This document shows, piece by piece, positions 32,347 to 41,079 of a DNA stretch of 64,000 bases (positions are counted from its first letter, which is position 1; each line of letters begins with the position of its first letter). Source of the stretch: UBA6921 sp031363085 (lineage in GTDB: Bacteria > Pseudomonadota > Gammaproteobacteria > SG8-11); NCBI GenBank assembly GCA_031363085.1, contig JANLTU010000004.1, positions 13,576 to 77,575 on the forward strand, in the 5' to 3' direction. Both the position numbers and the translations under genes were made by a program. The notes beneath the pieces are model-generated. The model saw only the letters and a list, made by a program, of their open reading frames with translations, was not told where the DNA came from and did no database searches.

Positions 32347-35226
32347 ATGTCGAATAATAATTCTCCACCTGTACCCGTCATCGAAGTCAAAAACACCACC
32401 TGCTATATGTGCGCTTGCCGCTGCGGCATCCGCGTGACCTTGAACGACGGCAAGGTGCGCTATATCGAAGGCAACCCGGATCACCCGATCAACAAGGGTG
32501 TGCTGTGCGCGAAAGGGTCGTCCGGAATCATGAAGCAGTATTCGCCGGCGCGGCTCACCAAGCCCTTGCGCCGCAAAGCCGGCAGCGAGCGCGGTGCCAA
32601 TGAGTTTGAAGAAATTTCCTGGGACGAAGCCTTCAGCCTGATGGAAGAGCGGCTGAAAAAAATCCGGGCGACTGATCCTAAAAAATTCGCATTGTTCACC
32701 GGCCGCGACCAGATGCAGGCGCTCACCGGCTTGTTCGCCAAGCAATTCGGCACGCCGAATTACGCCGCTCATGGGGGCTTTTGTTCGGTGAACATGGCCG
32801 CCGGCATGATCTACACCATTGGCGGCTCGTTCTGGGAATTCGGCGGACCGGATCTGGATCGTGCGCGGCTGTTCGTGATGTTCGGCACGGCTGAAGATCA
32901 TCATTCCAATCCGCTCAAAATCGCGATTTCAAAATTCAAGCGCTCCGGCGGGCGCTTCATTTCGGTGAATCCGATTCGCACCGGCTACTCGGCGATTGCC
33001 GATGAATGGGTGCCGATCAAACCGGGCACCGACGGCGCGCTGATCCTCGCGATCATTAACGAGCTGATACAAACCGGTTTGTATGACCGCGATTTTCTGG
33101 TGCGCTACAGCAACGCGGCGCAACTGGTGAACGTGGACGAGCAGCACGACGAATTCGGCTTGTTTATCCGCACTTCCGACGTACCGCCGCCGGGCGTGAT
33201 TCATCCGCAGGACCAATTGTGGTGGGATCGTTTCACCAATAAAGCGGTGGCGACGCACAGCGATGGCGCCGATCCGTATTTGCTTGGCAGCTTCAAGCTT
33301 GACGACGGCACTGCGGTGAAGCCCGCGTTCCAGTTATTGACAGATCGCGTGAAGGACTACACCCCGGAGTGGGCCGCCAACATCACCGGCATTCCGGCCG
33401 CGACCATTCGCAAGCTTGCGCATGAGATGGGTGTGATCGCGCGCGACGAAACCATCGAGCTGCCGATTGCCTGGACCGATGTGTGGGGCAAGGAGCACGA
33501 AGTGGTCACCGGCAAGCCGGTGGCGTTTCATGCGATGCGCGGACTGGCCGCGCACTCGAATGGTTTTCAAACCATCCGCGCGTTGTCGATTTTGATGAGC
33601 CTGCTGGGCACCATTGATCGTCCTGGCGGTTTTCGACACAAAGCACCGTTCCCGCGTCCGATTCCGCCGTGTGCGAAAACACCCAACGGCCCGCAAGGCA
33701 TTCACCCGAACGAACCGCTGGGTGGCATGCCGCTGGGCTGGCCCGCCGATCCGAACGATTTATTCGTCGACGAACAGGGTGAGCCGTTGCGCATCGACAA
33801 GGGTTTTTCTTGGGAATATCCGCTGTCGGTGCATGGCTTGATGCACAACGTCATCACCAATGCGTGGCGCGGCGATCCGTACCCGATCGATACGCTGCTG
33901 ATCTTTATGTCGAACATGGCGTGGAACTCGTCCATGAACACGGTTGAGGTGCGCCAGATGCTCAACGACAAAGACGCGAACGGCGAATATAAAATTCCGT
34001 TCCTGATCGTCTGCGACGCGTTCCAGTCCGAAATGGTTTCGTATGCCGATCTGGTGTTGCCCGACACGACCTATCTGGAACGCCATGACGTGATGTCGAT
34101 GCTCGACCGGCCGATTTCCGAGTTCGACGGACCGGTGGATTCGGTGCGCATTCCAGTCGTGCCGCCGACGGGGCAGTGCAAGCCGTTTCAAGAAGTGCTG
34201 ATCGAATTGGGCGCGCGCCTGAAATTGCCAGTGTTCATGAACAAGGATGGCTCGCGCAAATACAAGGGCTATCCCGACTTCATCATCAACTACGAAACCG
34301 AGCCGGGGTCGGGTATTGGCTTTTTGGCTGGCTGGCGCGGCAAGGGCGGCGAGAAATTCATGACCGGCGAGCCCAACCCGAACCAATGGGAAATGTACGA
34401 GAAGAACAACTGCGTGTATCACTACGAGTTGCCCAAGAGTTACCAGTACATGCGCAACTGGAACAAGGGCTATTTGGAGTGGGCGCGCCACCATCGCCTG
34501 ACGCGTTACGCCGACCCGATCAACATCCATATTTATTCGGAAGTGTTGCAGAAGTTCCGCTTGTCGGCGCAGGGTAAATATCCCGGTAAAAAACCACCCG
34601 AACGCTATAAAAAACGCATCGTGGAATTTTTCGATCCACTGCCGTTTTATTACGAGCCGCTCGAAACGCAGTTGTCGGACAAACAGAAATACCCGCTCAA
34701 CGCGGTGACGCAGCGGCCGATGGCGATGTATCACTCGTGGGATTCGCAGAACGCCTGGCTGCGGCAGATTCATGCGCACAATTATTTATTCGTGAATCCG
34801 AAAACCGCGCAGGCGCAAGGCATCGCCGACGACGATTGGTTGTGGGTGGAATCCATGCACGGCAAGGTGCGTTGCATGTGCCGCTATTCGGAAGCGGTCG
34901 AGCCCGGCACGGTGTGGACCTGGAACGCCATCGGCAAACAATCCGGCGCATGGAATCTGGAGCCGGGCGCGAATGAAGCGAGCAAGGGATTCCTGTTGAA
35001 CCACATAATCTCGGAAGAATTGCCCGCCAATGCCAACGGCGAACATTTGTCAAATTCAGACCCCATTACCGGCCAAGCGGCGTGGTACGACGTGCGTGTG
35101 CGCATTTACAAAGCGGGGGCGAATGAGGAGAAAGAGACCTTCCCGCAGTTCAATGTGTTGAAGCCAGTGCCGGGTCAGGCACAGCGGCCCAAATGGCTGG
35201 AATATTTTGTGGGGAAAAAGAAATGA
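32347..35226 (+). CDS. soeA: SoeA-like sulfite dehydrogenase, molybdopterin subunit
   Basis: 959-residue molybdoenzyme of the DMSO reductase family. The N-terminal 4Fe-4S site is C19-x2-C22-x3-C26 with C54. The bis-MGD fold follows, with ARLFVMFGTAEDHHSNPLK, and a molydopterin-binding C-terminus (HNYLFVNPKTAQAQGI on). There is no Tat or Sec signal, so it acts in the cytoplasm, as SoeA does. With the 16-Cys iron-sulfur subunit and the membrane anchor next door it matches SoeABC, which oxidises sulfite to sulfate and feeds the quinone pool. Related polysulfide or thiosulfate reductases are alternatives, but those are normally exported. The ATG overlap with soeB shows coupling. No strong ribosome site is seen before its own ATG. 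Confidence 0.85.
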   Translation: MSNNNSPPVPVIEVKNTTCYMCACRCGIRVTLNDGKVRYIEGNPDHPINKGVLCAKGSSGIMKQYSPARLTKPLRRKAGSERGANEFEEISWDEAFSLMEERLKKIRATDPKKFALFTGRDQMQALTGLFAKQFGTPNYAAHGGFCSVNMAAGMIYTIGGSFWEFGGPDLDRARLFVMFGTAEDHHSNPLKIAISKFKRSGGRFISVNPIRTGYSAIADEWVPIKPGTDGALILAIINELIQTGLYDRDFLVRYSNAAQLVNVDEQHDEFGLFIRTSDVPPPGVIHPQDQLWWDRFTNKAVATHSDGADPYLLGSFKLDDGTAVKPAFQLLTDRVKDYTPEWAANITGIPAATIRKLAHEMGVIARDETIELPIAWTDVWGKEHEVVTGKPVAFHAMRGLAAHSNGFQTIRALSILMSLLGTIDRPGGFRHKAPFPRPIPPCAKTPNGPQGIHPNEPLGGMPLGWPADPNDLFVDEQGEPLRIDKGFSWEYPLSVHGLMHNVITNAWRGDPYPIDTLLIFMSNMAWNSSMNTVEVRQMLNDKDANGEYKIPFLIVCDAFQSEMVSYADLVLPDTTYLERHDVMSMLDRPISEFDGPVDSVRIPVVPPTGQCKPFQEVLIELGARLKLPVFMNKDGSRKYKGYPDFIINYETEPGSGIGFLAGWRGKGGEKFMTGEPNPNQWEMYEKNNCVYHYELPKSYQYMRNWNKGYLEWARHHRLTRYADPINIHIYSEVLQKFRLSAQGKYPGKKPPERYKKRIVEFFDPLPFYYEPLETQLSDKQKYPLNAVTQRPMAMYHSWDSQNAWLRQIHAHNYLFVNPKTAQAQGIADDDWLWVESMHGKVRCMCRYSEAVEPGTVWTWNAIGKQSGAWNLEPGANEASKGFLLNHIISEELPANANGEHLSNSDPITGQAAWYDVRVRIYKAGANEEKETFPQFNVLKPVPGQAQRPKWLEYFVGKKK

Positions 35227-35945
35227 CGCAACTTGCGCTTGTTATCGATCTTAATGTCTGCGTGGGCTGTCACGCGTGTGTGACCAGTTGCAAACAATGG
35301 AATACTTCCGGCAACGCCGGACCCATGACCGACGAACGCCCGTACGGCTTGGAACCCACCGGCACGTTTTTTAACCGAGTACAGACCTTTGAAGTCGGCG
35401 AATTCCCCAATACCGACACCATTCACTTTCCGAAGAGCTGCCTGCACTGTGAAGACCCACCGTGCGTGCCGGTATGCCCGACCGGTGCCAGTTATAAACG
35501 TAAATCTGACGGCATCGTGCTGGTCGATTACGACAAATGCATCGGCTGCAAATATTGCTCGTGGGCTTGCCCCTACGGCGCGCGTGAAATCGATGAACAC
35601 CAGAAGGTGATGAAGAAATGCACGCTGTGCGTGGATCGCATTTACGACATGCGGCTGCCGGAAAGCGAACGCAAACCCGCCTGCGTGATGGCGTGCCCGA
35701 CCAGCGCGCGCTTGTTCGGCGATGTGCATGATCCGGAGTCCGAAGTATCGGTTGCGATTCGCGAAAGCGGCGGCTACGCGTTGATGCCCGAATGGGGCAC
35801 GCATCCGGCCAATCATTATTTGCCGCGGCGCAAAACCAAAATGCACATTCACGAAGACGAGCTGGTGCGCATCGACAACCCGCTTAAAAAAGAACATTTC
35901 CCGACCCATGATCCGCGCGAACCGTCGTTGGACGACATTGCGTAG
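35223..35945 (+). CDS. soeB: SoeB-like 4Fe-4S electron transfer subunit
   Basis: 240 residues with four cysteine clusters that bind four 4Fe-4S centres: CVGCHACVTSC at 13, CLHCEDPPCVPVCP near 75, CIGCKYCSWACP near 107 and CTLC/CVMACP near 135-160. It would carry electrons from SoeA to the membrane subunit. The ATG overlaps the soeA stop by four bases (ATGA). No signal peptide is present, in agreement with a cytoplasmic complex. Confidence 0.9.
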   Translation: MTQLALVIDLNVCVGCHACVTSCKQWNTSGNAGPMTDERPYGLEPTGTFFNRVQTFEVGEFPNTDTIHFPKSCLHCEDPPCVPVCPTGASYKRKSDGIVLVDYDKCIGCKYCSWACPYGAREIDEHQKVMKKCTLCVDRIYDMRLPESERKPACVMACPTSARLFGDVHDPESEVSVAIRESGGYALMPEWGTHPANHYLPRRKTKMHIHEDELVRIDNPLKKEHFPTHDPREPSLDDIA

Positions 35946-35951
35946 TTACAC

Positions 35952-36006
35952 GTAGGGGCGCGATTTATCGCGCCCGCTAACAGGGTGCAATAAATTGCAC
36001 CCCTAC
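35952..36006. repeat. Paired-hairpin element between soeB and soeC
   Basis: Two adjacent perfect hairpins (GGGCGCGAT / ATCGCGCCC at 35956-35975 and GGGTGCAAT / ATTGCACCC at 35983-36002) lie within outer inverted ends GTAGGGG and CCCCTAC. The 55-base cloverleaf-like unit ends 15 bases before the soeC start. Its form resembles small dispersed palindromic elements. It may lower or tune soeC expression relative to soeAB. Confidence 0.7.
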
Positions 36007-36021
36007 AAGGAAATCATAAAA

Positions 36022-37002
36022 ATGCATCCCGCTTTCTCGGTAATTTTTCTAACCACGCTGATCGGTGCCGGTCAGGGTTTGTTTCTTGCGCTGTTTCTGG
36101 TACAGGTGCTCGGCGTTGCTGACACGTTGGCACCGCAGGACGGCGTCACGTTTTATGCGGCCGGCAGTTTGATTGCACTGGCCTTGCTCGGCGGCGGCTT
36201 ATTGGCCTCGTTCTTCCACCTCGGCCATCCGGAGCGCGCATGGCGTTCGGCGGCGATGTGGCGCACCTCGTGGTTGTCGCGCGAAGTGATTGTGTTGCCG
36301 GCGGTGATGGGCGCGATTTTCGTTTACGGCGTACTGCATTATTTTGGTATCGAAGCCAATATTTTCAGCTTGTCGAATCCCCAGCTCGGTGCGCTTACGT
36401 TTTGGGTCGGCGTGGCCGGCGCGCTCCTGTGCGTCGCGTTGTTTGTCTGCACCGGTATGATCTACGCGTGCCTGAAATTTATCGAAGAATGGCACTCACC
36501 GCTGACCTTGATCAACTACACCCTGCTGGGTAGCGCATCGGGCTTCGCACTGGCGACGGCATTCAGTGCTTACGTAGCGCCCAGCTTGGTGATTTTTTTT
36601 GCGTGGTGTTCGCTGGCGCTCACATTGCTCGCATTGGTGTTTCGCGTCGGCAGTCTGGTGCGTAACAAACGCATCCGCCACATGAGCAATCTGCAAACGG
36701 CTATCGGCGTGAAACACAGCAAAATTCAGCAAAAGGCGCAGGGTGCGATGGGCGGCTCGTTTAACACACGCGAATTTTTTCACGGCAAGAGCGCCGCGTT
36801 TCTAAAATCGATCAAGTGGATTTTCCTGGTGCTGGTGTTTTTAGTTCCGATGGTGGTGATGTTGATTGCAATCAACATGCATGCCGGCGCGCTCTTCGTG
36901 TCGGTGTTCCTGATTCAATACCTTGGCTTGATCGCCGAGCGTTGGTTCTTTTTTGCGCAGGCTAAACATCCACAGAATCTCTACTACCAGACGATTTCGT
37001 AA
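36022..37002 (+). CDS. soeC: SoeC-like membrane anchor subunit (DmsC family)
   Basis: 326 residues with about eight hydrophobic helices, of the DmsC/NrfD-like anchor type. It would bind the SoeAB pair to the inner membrane and pass electrons to quinone. I chose the ATG at 36022 because AAGGAA lies eight bases before it. An upstream in-frame ATG at 35995 falls inside the palindromic element. Its position after soeA and soeB completes the operon. Confidence 0.88.
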   Translation: MHPAFSVIFLTTLIGAGQGLFLALFLVQVLGVADTLAPQDGVTFYAAGSLIALALLGGGLLASFFHLGHPERAWRSAAMWRTSWLSREVIVLPAVMGAIFVYGVLHYFGIEANIFSLSNPQLGALTFWVGVAGALLCVALFVCTGMIYACLKFIEEWHSPLTLINYTLLGSASGFALATAFSAYVAPSLVIFFAWCSLALTLLALVFRVGSLVRNKRIRHMSNLQTAIGVKHSKIQQKAQGAMGGSFNTREFFHGKSAAFLKSIKWIFLVLVFLVPMVVMLIAINMHAGALFVSVFLIQYLGLIAERWFFFAQAKHPQNLYYQTIS

Positions 37003-37283
37003 AGTCGCGTCGAGAGGCGCTTCCATAGATAGAATTTTTACCGGCCAAGAAGCATTAGCTTGTCGTGCTATTTCTTGCCCCGTTAGTCTCCTATCGTTAT
37101 TGAAAATAAAATGCGACGCTGCCGGTTCCCGGTGGCGCCTCGTACAACAACGATAATCCAGGCATGGCAGGGGCAGGTTTCGGGGTGCTTCCACAGGGCA
37201 AGGGATTAGTAGTTCGTGCAAGTTGGCGAGCGGCGTTTATGGCGCTGTGCAAATTCGTTCAACGTTGCAAAGGGAGATCACAC

Positions 37284-38558
37284 GTGGATACCACGAATTA
37301 CAATCGACGAAGTTTTTTACGCAACGCAGGATTGCTTGGTCTTGCAGGCGTCGCCGGCAGTAACACGACATCTGTGCTAGCCGCCGAGCCTGACGGAACC
37401 GCTGCCGCCAGTACGGTTACCTTGCCGTTTAATCATGGTGAACGACAACTGGTGCAGTACCCGCAAAAGCGGCCGCTGATTGTACTCACCAGCCGCGCGC
37501 TGCAACTGGAAACGCCGTATTCGGTCTTCGACGACGGGCTTAAAGCCACCGGTAACAAGTATCTTATTACGCCCAACGATGCGTTTTACGTGCGCTACCA
37601 CAACACCCGCATTCCGTTGTCGATTGATCCTGCGCTTTACAAGCTGAGCGTCGCAGGCAATGTTACAACCCCGCTGAGCCTGACCCTGAACGACCTGAAA
37701 ACCGGATTCACGCCGATGGACGTCGTGGCCGCCAATATGTGTACCGGCAACAGTCGCGGCTTCAATGTTCCGCGCGTGCCCGGTGGACAATGGGCGCACG
37801 GAGCGATGGGCAACGCGGTTTGGACCGGTGTGAAATTGAAAGACGTGCTCGCCAAGGCCGGCGTGGGTGCAGGTGCGGTGCAGGTAACTTTTAACGGCAT
37901 GGATCAACCCGGTGAAGACACTATTCCCGACTTTATAAAATCTCTGAACGTCGATATCGCCACCGGCAACGGCGACATCATTCTGGCCTACGCAATGAAC
38001 GGTGCGGATTTGCCGATGCTCAACGGGTACCCGGTGCGTTTGATTGTGCCGGGCTACACCGGCACGTATTGGGTCAAGCATCTCACCCGTATCGAGGTGG
38101 TCAACACGGTGTTCACCGGATTCTATATGGGCACGGCCTATCGCGAACCAGACAACGACTGCGCGTGCGTTCCCCCGGGTACTGCACCGACGGCTACGCG
38201 ACCGGTTACGCATCCGCGCATTCGCTCCTTTATCACTAACCTGATCGAAGGTGCGAAGGTTACGGCGAAAGCACCTCAAGTGTTGCGGGGCTTCGCGGTT
38301 GATGGTGGTTCAGGCATCAAGAGCATCGAGATCTCGGTCAATGGTGGAGCGTGGATGGGCACGACGCTGGGAACCAATTTGGGCAAATACTCGTTCCGTG
38401 GTTTCGAGGCTTCATTTACGCCCAGCGCTGCGGGTCCGTATGCATTGAAGGTTAGGGCCACGGCGAATTCGGGTGAAGTCCAGCCCGACACGCAATTTTG
38501 GGCACCGACCGGGTACGGCTACAACCCGATTGAAACCATCAACGTCACCGCGATTTAA
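37284..38558 (+). CDS. sorA: SorA-like exported sulfite dehydrogenase (sulfite oxidase family)
   Basis: 424-residue molybdoenzyme with a twin-arginine signal (NRRSFLRNAGLLGLAGVAG), so it is folded before export. The molybdenum ligand Cys 153 lies in VAANMCTGNSRGF. FNGMDQPGEDTIPDF and LAYAMNGADLPMLNGYPVRL are typical of the sulfite oxidase core, and a C-terminal Mo-co dimerisation domain ends the protein. The GTG start at 37284 has AGGGAG seven bases upstream. The cytochrome gene begins ten bases later, giving the SorAB arrangement that oxidises sulfite and reduces cytochrome c. SoxC-like activity is an alternative, but no sox genes are near. Confidence 0.85.
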   Translation: MDTTNYNRRSFLRNAGLLGLAGVAGSNTTSVLAAEPDGTAAASTVTLPFNHGERQLVQYPQKRPLIVLTSRALQLETPYSVFDDGLKATGNKYLITPNDAFYVRYHNTRIPLSIDPALYKLSVAGNVTTPLSLTLNDLKTGFTPMDVVAANMCTGNSRGFNVPRVPGGQWAHGAMGNAVWTGVKLKDVLAKAGVGAGAVQVTFNGMDQPGEDTIPDFIKSLNVDIATGNGDIILAYAMNGADLPMLNGYPVRLIVPGYTGTYWVKHLTRIEVVNTVFTGFYMGTAYREPDNDCACVPPGTAPTATRPVTHPRIRSFITNLIEGAKVTAKAPQVLRGFAVDGGSGIKSIEISVNGGAWMGTTLGTNLGKYSFRGFEASFTPSAAGPYALKVRATANSGEVQPDTQFWAPTGYGYNPIETINVTAI

Positions 38559-38567
38559 GGAGACCTC

Positions 38568-39092
38568 ATGAACGCAAACAGATTTTCAAATGGATTACAC
38601 CAAAACAATAGGTGGTTACTCGTCACGATGTTATGTGTCGCGGCCGTTGGATGTAACGAGCCCACGAACCAGAACCGCGCGTCGGAACAAGTCAACGACG
38701 GCGTTGTTTTGGCCAACAACGATGGCAGCATGCCGGAAATCCAGGGGCTCGTCGCCACGACAGCGGTGCGGATTTCGTTGCCGCCCGATAAGTCGACCTT
38801 TCCACCGGGTCCCGATTTGGGCGCCGTTAACAGCACGGAGTGTAATGCGTGTCATACCCCGACCGACATCGCGGCATTCACTGCACCACCGGGGGCACCC
38901 TTCAAATTGGTGAACGAGCAATGTCGCGGCTGCCACTCGGCGGACTACACCAGCTCGCAACCGATCATGACGCGTGCAGCGTGGCAGAAAGTGGTGACCA
39001 AAATGATCGACAAGTTCGGTGCCACCGATATTAAACCGGCGCATGAGAGACTTATGCTTGACTATATCGTGGCGGTTTACGGTAAGCCGTAA
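38568..39092 (+). CDS. sorB: SorB-like c-type cytochrome lipoprotein with two heme motifs
   Basis: 174 residues. A short N-terminal hydrophobic region ends in AAVGC (Cys 29), a probable lipobox. Two heme motifs are seen, CNACH at 92-96 and CRGCH at 119-123. The part from the second motif on (CRGCHSADY, then RAAWQKVVTKMIDKFGA) resembles mono-heme SorB, the electron acceptor of SorA, so the first motif is extra. AAGGAG precedes the ATG, and a strong terminator follows at 39102-39127. Di-heme state is inferred from motifs only; a lipid anchor would hold the SorAB reaction at the membrane. Confidence 0.8.
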   Translation: MNANRFSNGLHQNNRWLLVTMLCVAAVGCNEPTNQNRASEQVNDGVVLANNDGSMPEIQGLVATTAVRISLPPDKSTFPPGPDLGAVNSTECNACHTPTDIAAFTAPPGAPFKLVNEQCRGCHSADYTSSQPIMTRAAWQKVVTKMIDKFGATDIKPAHERLMLDYIVAVYGKP

Positions 39093-39101
39093 GGCAAGAG
39101 C

Positions 39102-39127
39102 AGGGCGCGCAGGGGCGCGCCCTTTTT
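39102..39127 (+). terminator. Rho-independent terminator of sorAB
   Basis: Nine-base arms AGGGCGCGC / GCGCGCCCT around AGGG, followed at once by a run of T. It lies ten bases after the sorB stop. Confidence 0.9.
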
Positions 39128-39138
39128 AATCCCTTGGA

Positions 39139-39150
39139 TTCACATGTGAA
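39139..39150. promoter_or_regulatory. Palindrome upstream of moaA
   Basis: TTCACATGTGAA, a perfect 12-base palindrome 65 bases before moaA and 11 bases after the sorAB terminator. A possible operator for a dimeric regulator; none is assigned. Confidence 0.25.
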
Positions 39151-39214
39151 AGGAATTGCGTGCTGGCACGACTAAACGCTGGCTTCAGTTTTCTCGTTTG
39201 AGTATCTTGGTGCT

Positions 39215-40198
39215 ATGACGCATACCCTGACCGATCCGTTTGGCCGCCGCATTGAATACGTACGCTTGTCCGTCACCGACAAGTGCGATTTGCGCTGCTT
39301 TTACTGCCTGCCGAAAGGCTTTAACGATTTTGAAGAACCGCAGCACTGGCTGAGCTTCGACGAAATCGAGCGCGTGATGCGTGCATTCGGCGCCCTCGGC
39401 GTGCAGCGCGTGCGCATCACCGGCGGTGAACCGCTGGTGCGCAAGGACATGCCGCAACTCGCCGCACGTCTGGCACGCCTGCCCGGCATCAACGATCTGT
39501 CCTTGAGCACCAACGCTGTGCAATTAGCCAAGCATGCGCATGCCTTGAAAGACGCTGGCGTGGCACGTCTCAACGTCAGTCTTGACAGTTTAAGACCTGA
39601 ACGCTTTCAAGAAATCACCGGCGGCAAATTGGAAAAAGTGCTGGCCGGTTTGCAGGCCGCCAAAGAAGCCGGTTTTCATCCCGTCAAAATCAACATGGTG
39701 GTGATGAAGGGCGTCAATGACGACGAAGTGGAAGACTTGGTCGAGTATTGCATCGCCAACGACTTCACCCTGCGCATGATTGAAACCATGCCGATGGGCG
39801 AAACCGGCCGCGATGCGACGCGTCATTACATGGACCTGCAAATTGTCAAGAAACGGCTCGAACAACGTTACGAGCTGATCCCGACCGTCATGAATGGCGG
39901 CGGCCCGGCGCGCTACTTCAAGATCGGCGGCAGTAATTTACGCATCGGTTTCATCACACCCATCTCGCAGCATTTTTGCGCCACCTGCAACCGCGTACGT
40001 TTGTCGGTCGACGGCACCTTGTACATGTGTCTGGGCCAGGAACATAACTTCGAATTACGCCCGCTGTTACGCGCCGGCATCAGCGACGCGGAATTAAGCG
40101 CAGCTATCGTCAAAGCCATCGCGCTAAAACCAGAGCGTCACGAGTTCAGCGACAAGCCAGAAAAAATCCTGCGCTTCATGTCCAAGACCGGCGGCTAG
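39215..40198 (+). CDS. moaA: GTP 3',8-cyclase (molybdenum cofactor synthesis)
   Basis: 327-residue radical SAM enzyme that starts molybdenum cofactor synthesis from GTP. The first 4Fe-4S site is C24-x3-C28-x2-C31. The second is in CATCNRVRLSVDGTLYMCLG near 253. The C-terminal Gly-Gly needed for activity is present (SKTGG). It has little leader and no clear ribosome site. No moaC or other moa genes lie beside it. Its place after two molybdoenzyme operons suggests it was kept or moved here to supply their cofactor. Confidence 0.96.
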   Translation: MTHTLTDPFGRRIEYVRLSVTDKCDLRCFYCLPKGFNDFEEPQHWLSFDEIERVMRAFGALGVQRVRITGGEPLVRKDMPQLAARLARLPGINDLSLSTNAVQLAKHAHALKDAGVARLNVSLDSLRPERFQEITGGKLEKVLAGLQAAKEAGFHPVKINMVVMKGVNDDEVEDLVEYCIANDFTLRMIETMPMGETGRDATRHYMDLQIVKKRLEQRYELIPTVMNGGGPARYFKIGGSNLRIGFITPISQHFCATCNRVRLSVDGTLYMCLGQEHNFELRPLLRAGISDAELSAAIVKAIALKPERHEFSDKPEKILRFMSKTGG

Positions 40199-40262
40199 CC
40201 AGATCGCGTAGTTTGTCAGACAATCCGCTTTCGGATTAGCCCCATTCACAGGAGACCCCCCC

Positions 40263-41045
40263 ATGCAGCGAATCATTTCAGCTACGGTGTTGACTTTTTT
40301 TTGCGCGCTGGCGCAAGCGGCCATCAAGGGCGAAGAAGTGCAGTACAACGTCGGCGAACAGGTGTTCAAGGGCTACATTGCCTACGACGACGCCAAGAAA
40401 GACAAACGCCCCGGCGTGCTGGTGGTGCACGAGTGGTGGGGACACAACGAATACGCGCGCAAACGGGCGCGCATGCTGGCCGAGCTGGGTTACACCGCCT
40501 TGGCGTTGGACATGTATGGCGACGGCAAGCAAGCCCATCATCCTGACGAAGCCGGTAAGCTCGCCGGTGAAGTGCGGCAGAACATGGACGTTGCCAAAGC
40601 ACGTTTCGTCGCGGCGGAAGACGCGCTGAAAAAACATCCGAGCGTCGATGCGCAGAAAATCGCCGCCATCGGCTACTGCTTCGGCGGCGCAGTGGCGTTG
40701 CATATGGCGCGCGTGGGTGTCGACCTCAAAGGCGTGGCCAGTTTTCACGGCAGCCTGGGCACGGCGACTCCGGCAGTCAAAGGTGCGGTGAAGACAAAAA
40801 TATTTGTCGCCAACGGTGCCGACGATCCCTTCGTCAAGCCCGAGGAAGTCGCGGCGTTCAAACAAGAAATGGACACGGCGGGCGTGGATTACAAATTCGT
40901 CAATTACCCCGGCGCCAAACACAGTTTTACCAACCCCGATGCCGACGAACTGGGGAAGAAATTCAACAAGCCGTTTGCCTATAATGCCGACGCCGACAAA
41001 CAGTCGTGGAGCGAAATGCAGGCGTTTTTCAAGAAAATATTTTAA
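40263..41045 (+). CDS. Exported dienelactone hydrolase-family protein
   Basis: 260-residue alpha/beta hydrolase. A signal peptide of about 19 residues (FFCALAQA) implies export. The nucleophile is Cys in GYCFGGAVAL near 140, with Asp in NGADDPFV near 187 and His in GAKHSFTNP near 220. These make the Cys-Asp-His triad of dienelactone hydrolases. AGGAG precedes the ATG. Exported members are common in proteobacteria, but their natural substrate is not known. Confidence 0.87.
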   Translation: MQRIISATVLTFFCALAQAAIKGEEVQYNVGEQVFKGYIAYDDAKKDKRPGVLVVHEWWGHNEYARKRARMLAELGYTALALDMYGDGKQAHHPDEAGKLAGEVRQNMDVAKARFVAAEDALKKHPSVDAQKIAAIGYCFGGAVALHMARVGVDLKGVASFHGSLGTATPAVKGAVKTKIFVANGADDPFVKPEEVAAFKQEMDTAGVDYKFVNYPGAKHSFTNPDADELGKKFNKPFAYNADADKQSWSEMQAFFKKIF

Positions 41046-41079
41046 GTGTACCCGCGCAGCAGTCTGCGTGCCTCAGCGA

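Noticed and set aside
33760..34779. Long minus-strand open frame opposite soeA
   Set aside because: Same reason: it is antisense to conserved soeA sequence and His/Arg-rich without any domain.
37003..37283. Molybdenum cofactor riboswitch before sorA
   Set aside because: There is a GC-rich hairpin (GCCGG-TTCC-CGGTGGC) but the conserved elements of the class could not be found by eye.
37377..38279. Long minus-strand open frame opposite sorA
   Set aside because: Antisense to the sulfite oxidase core, with no domain or ribosome site.
39164..39179. Sigma-54 promoter before moaA
   Set aside because: TGGCACG is a perfect -24 half, but AACGC stands where TTGCW is needed.
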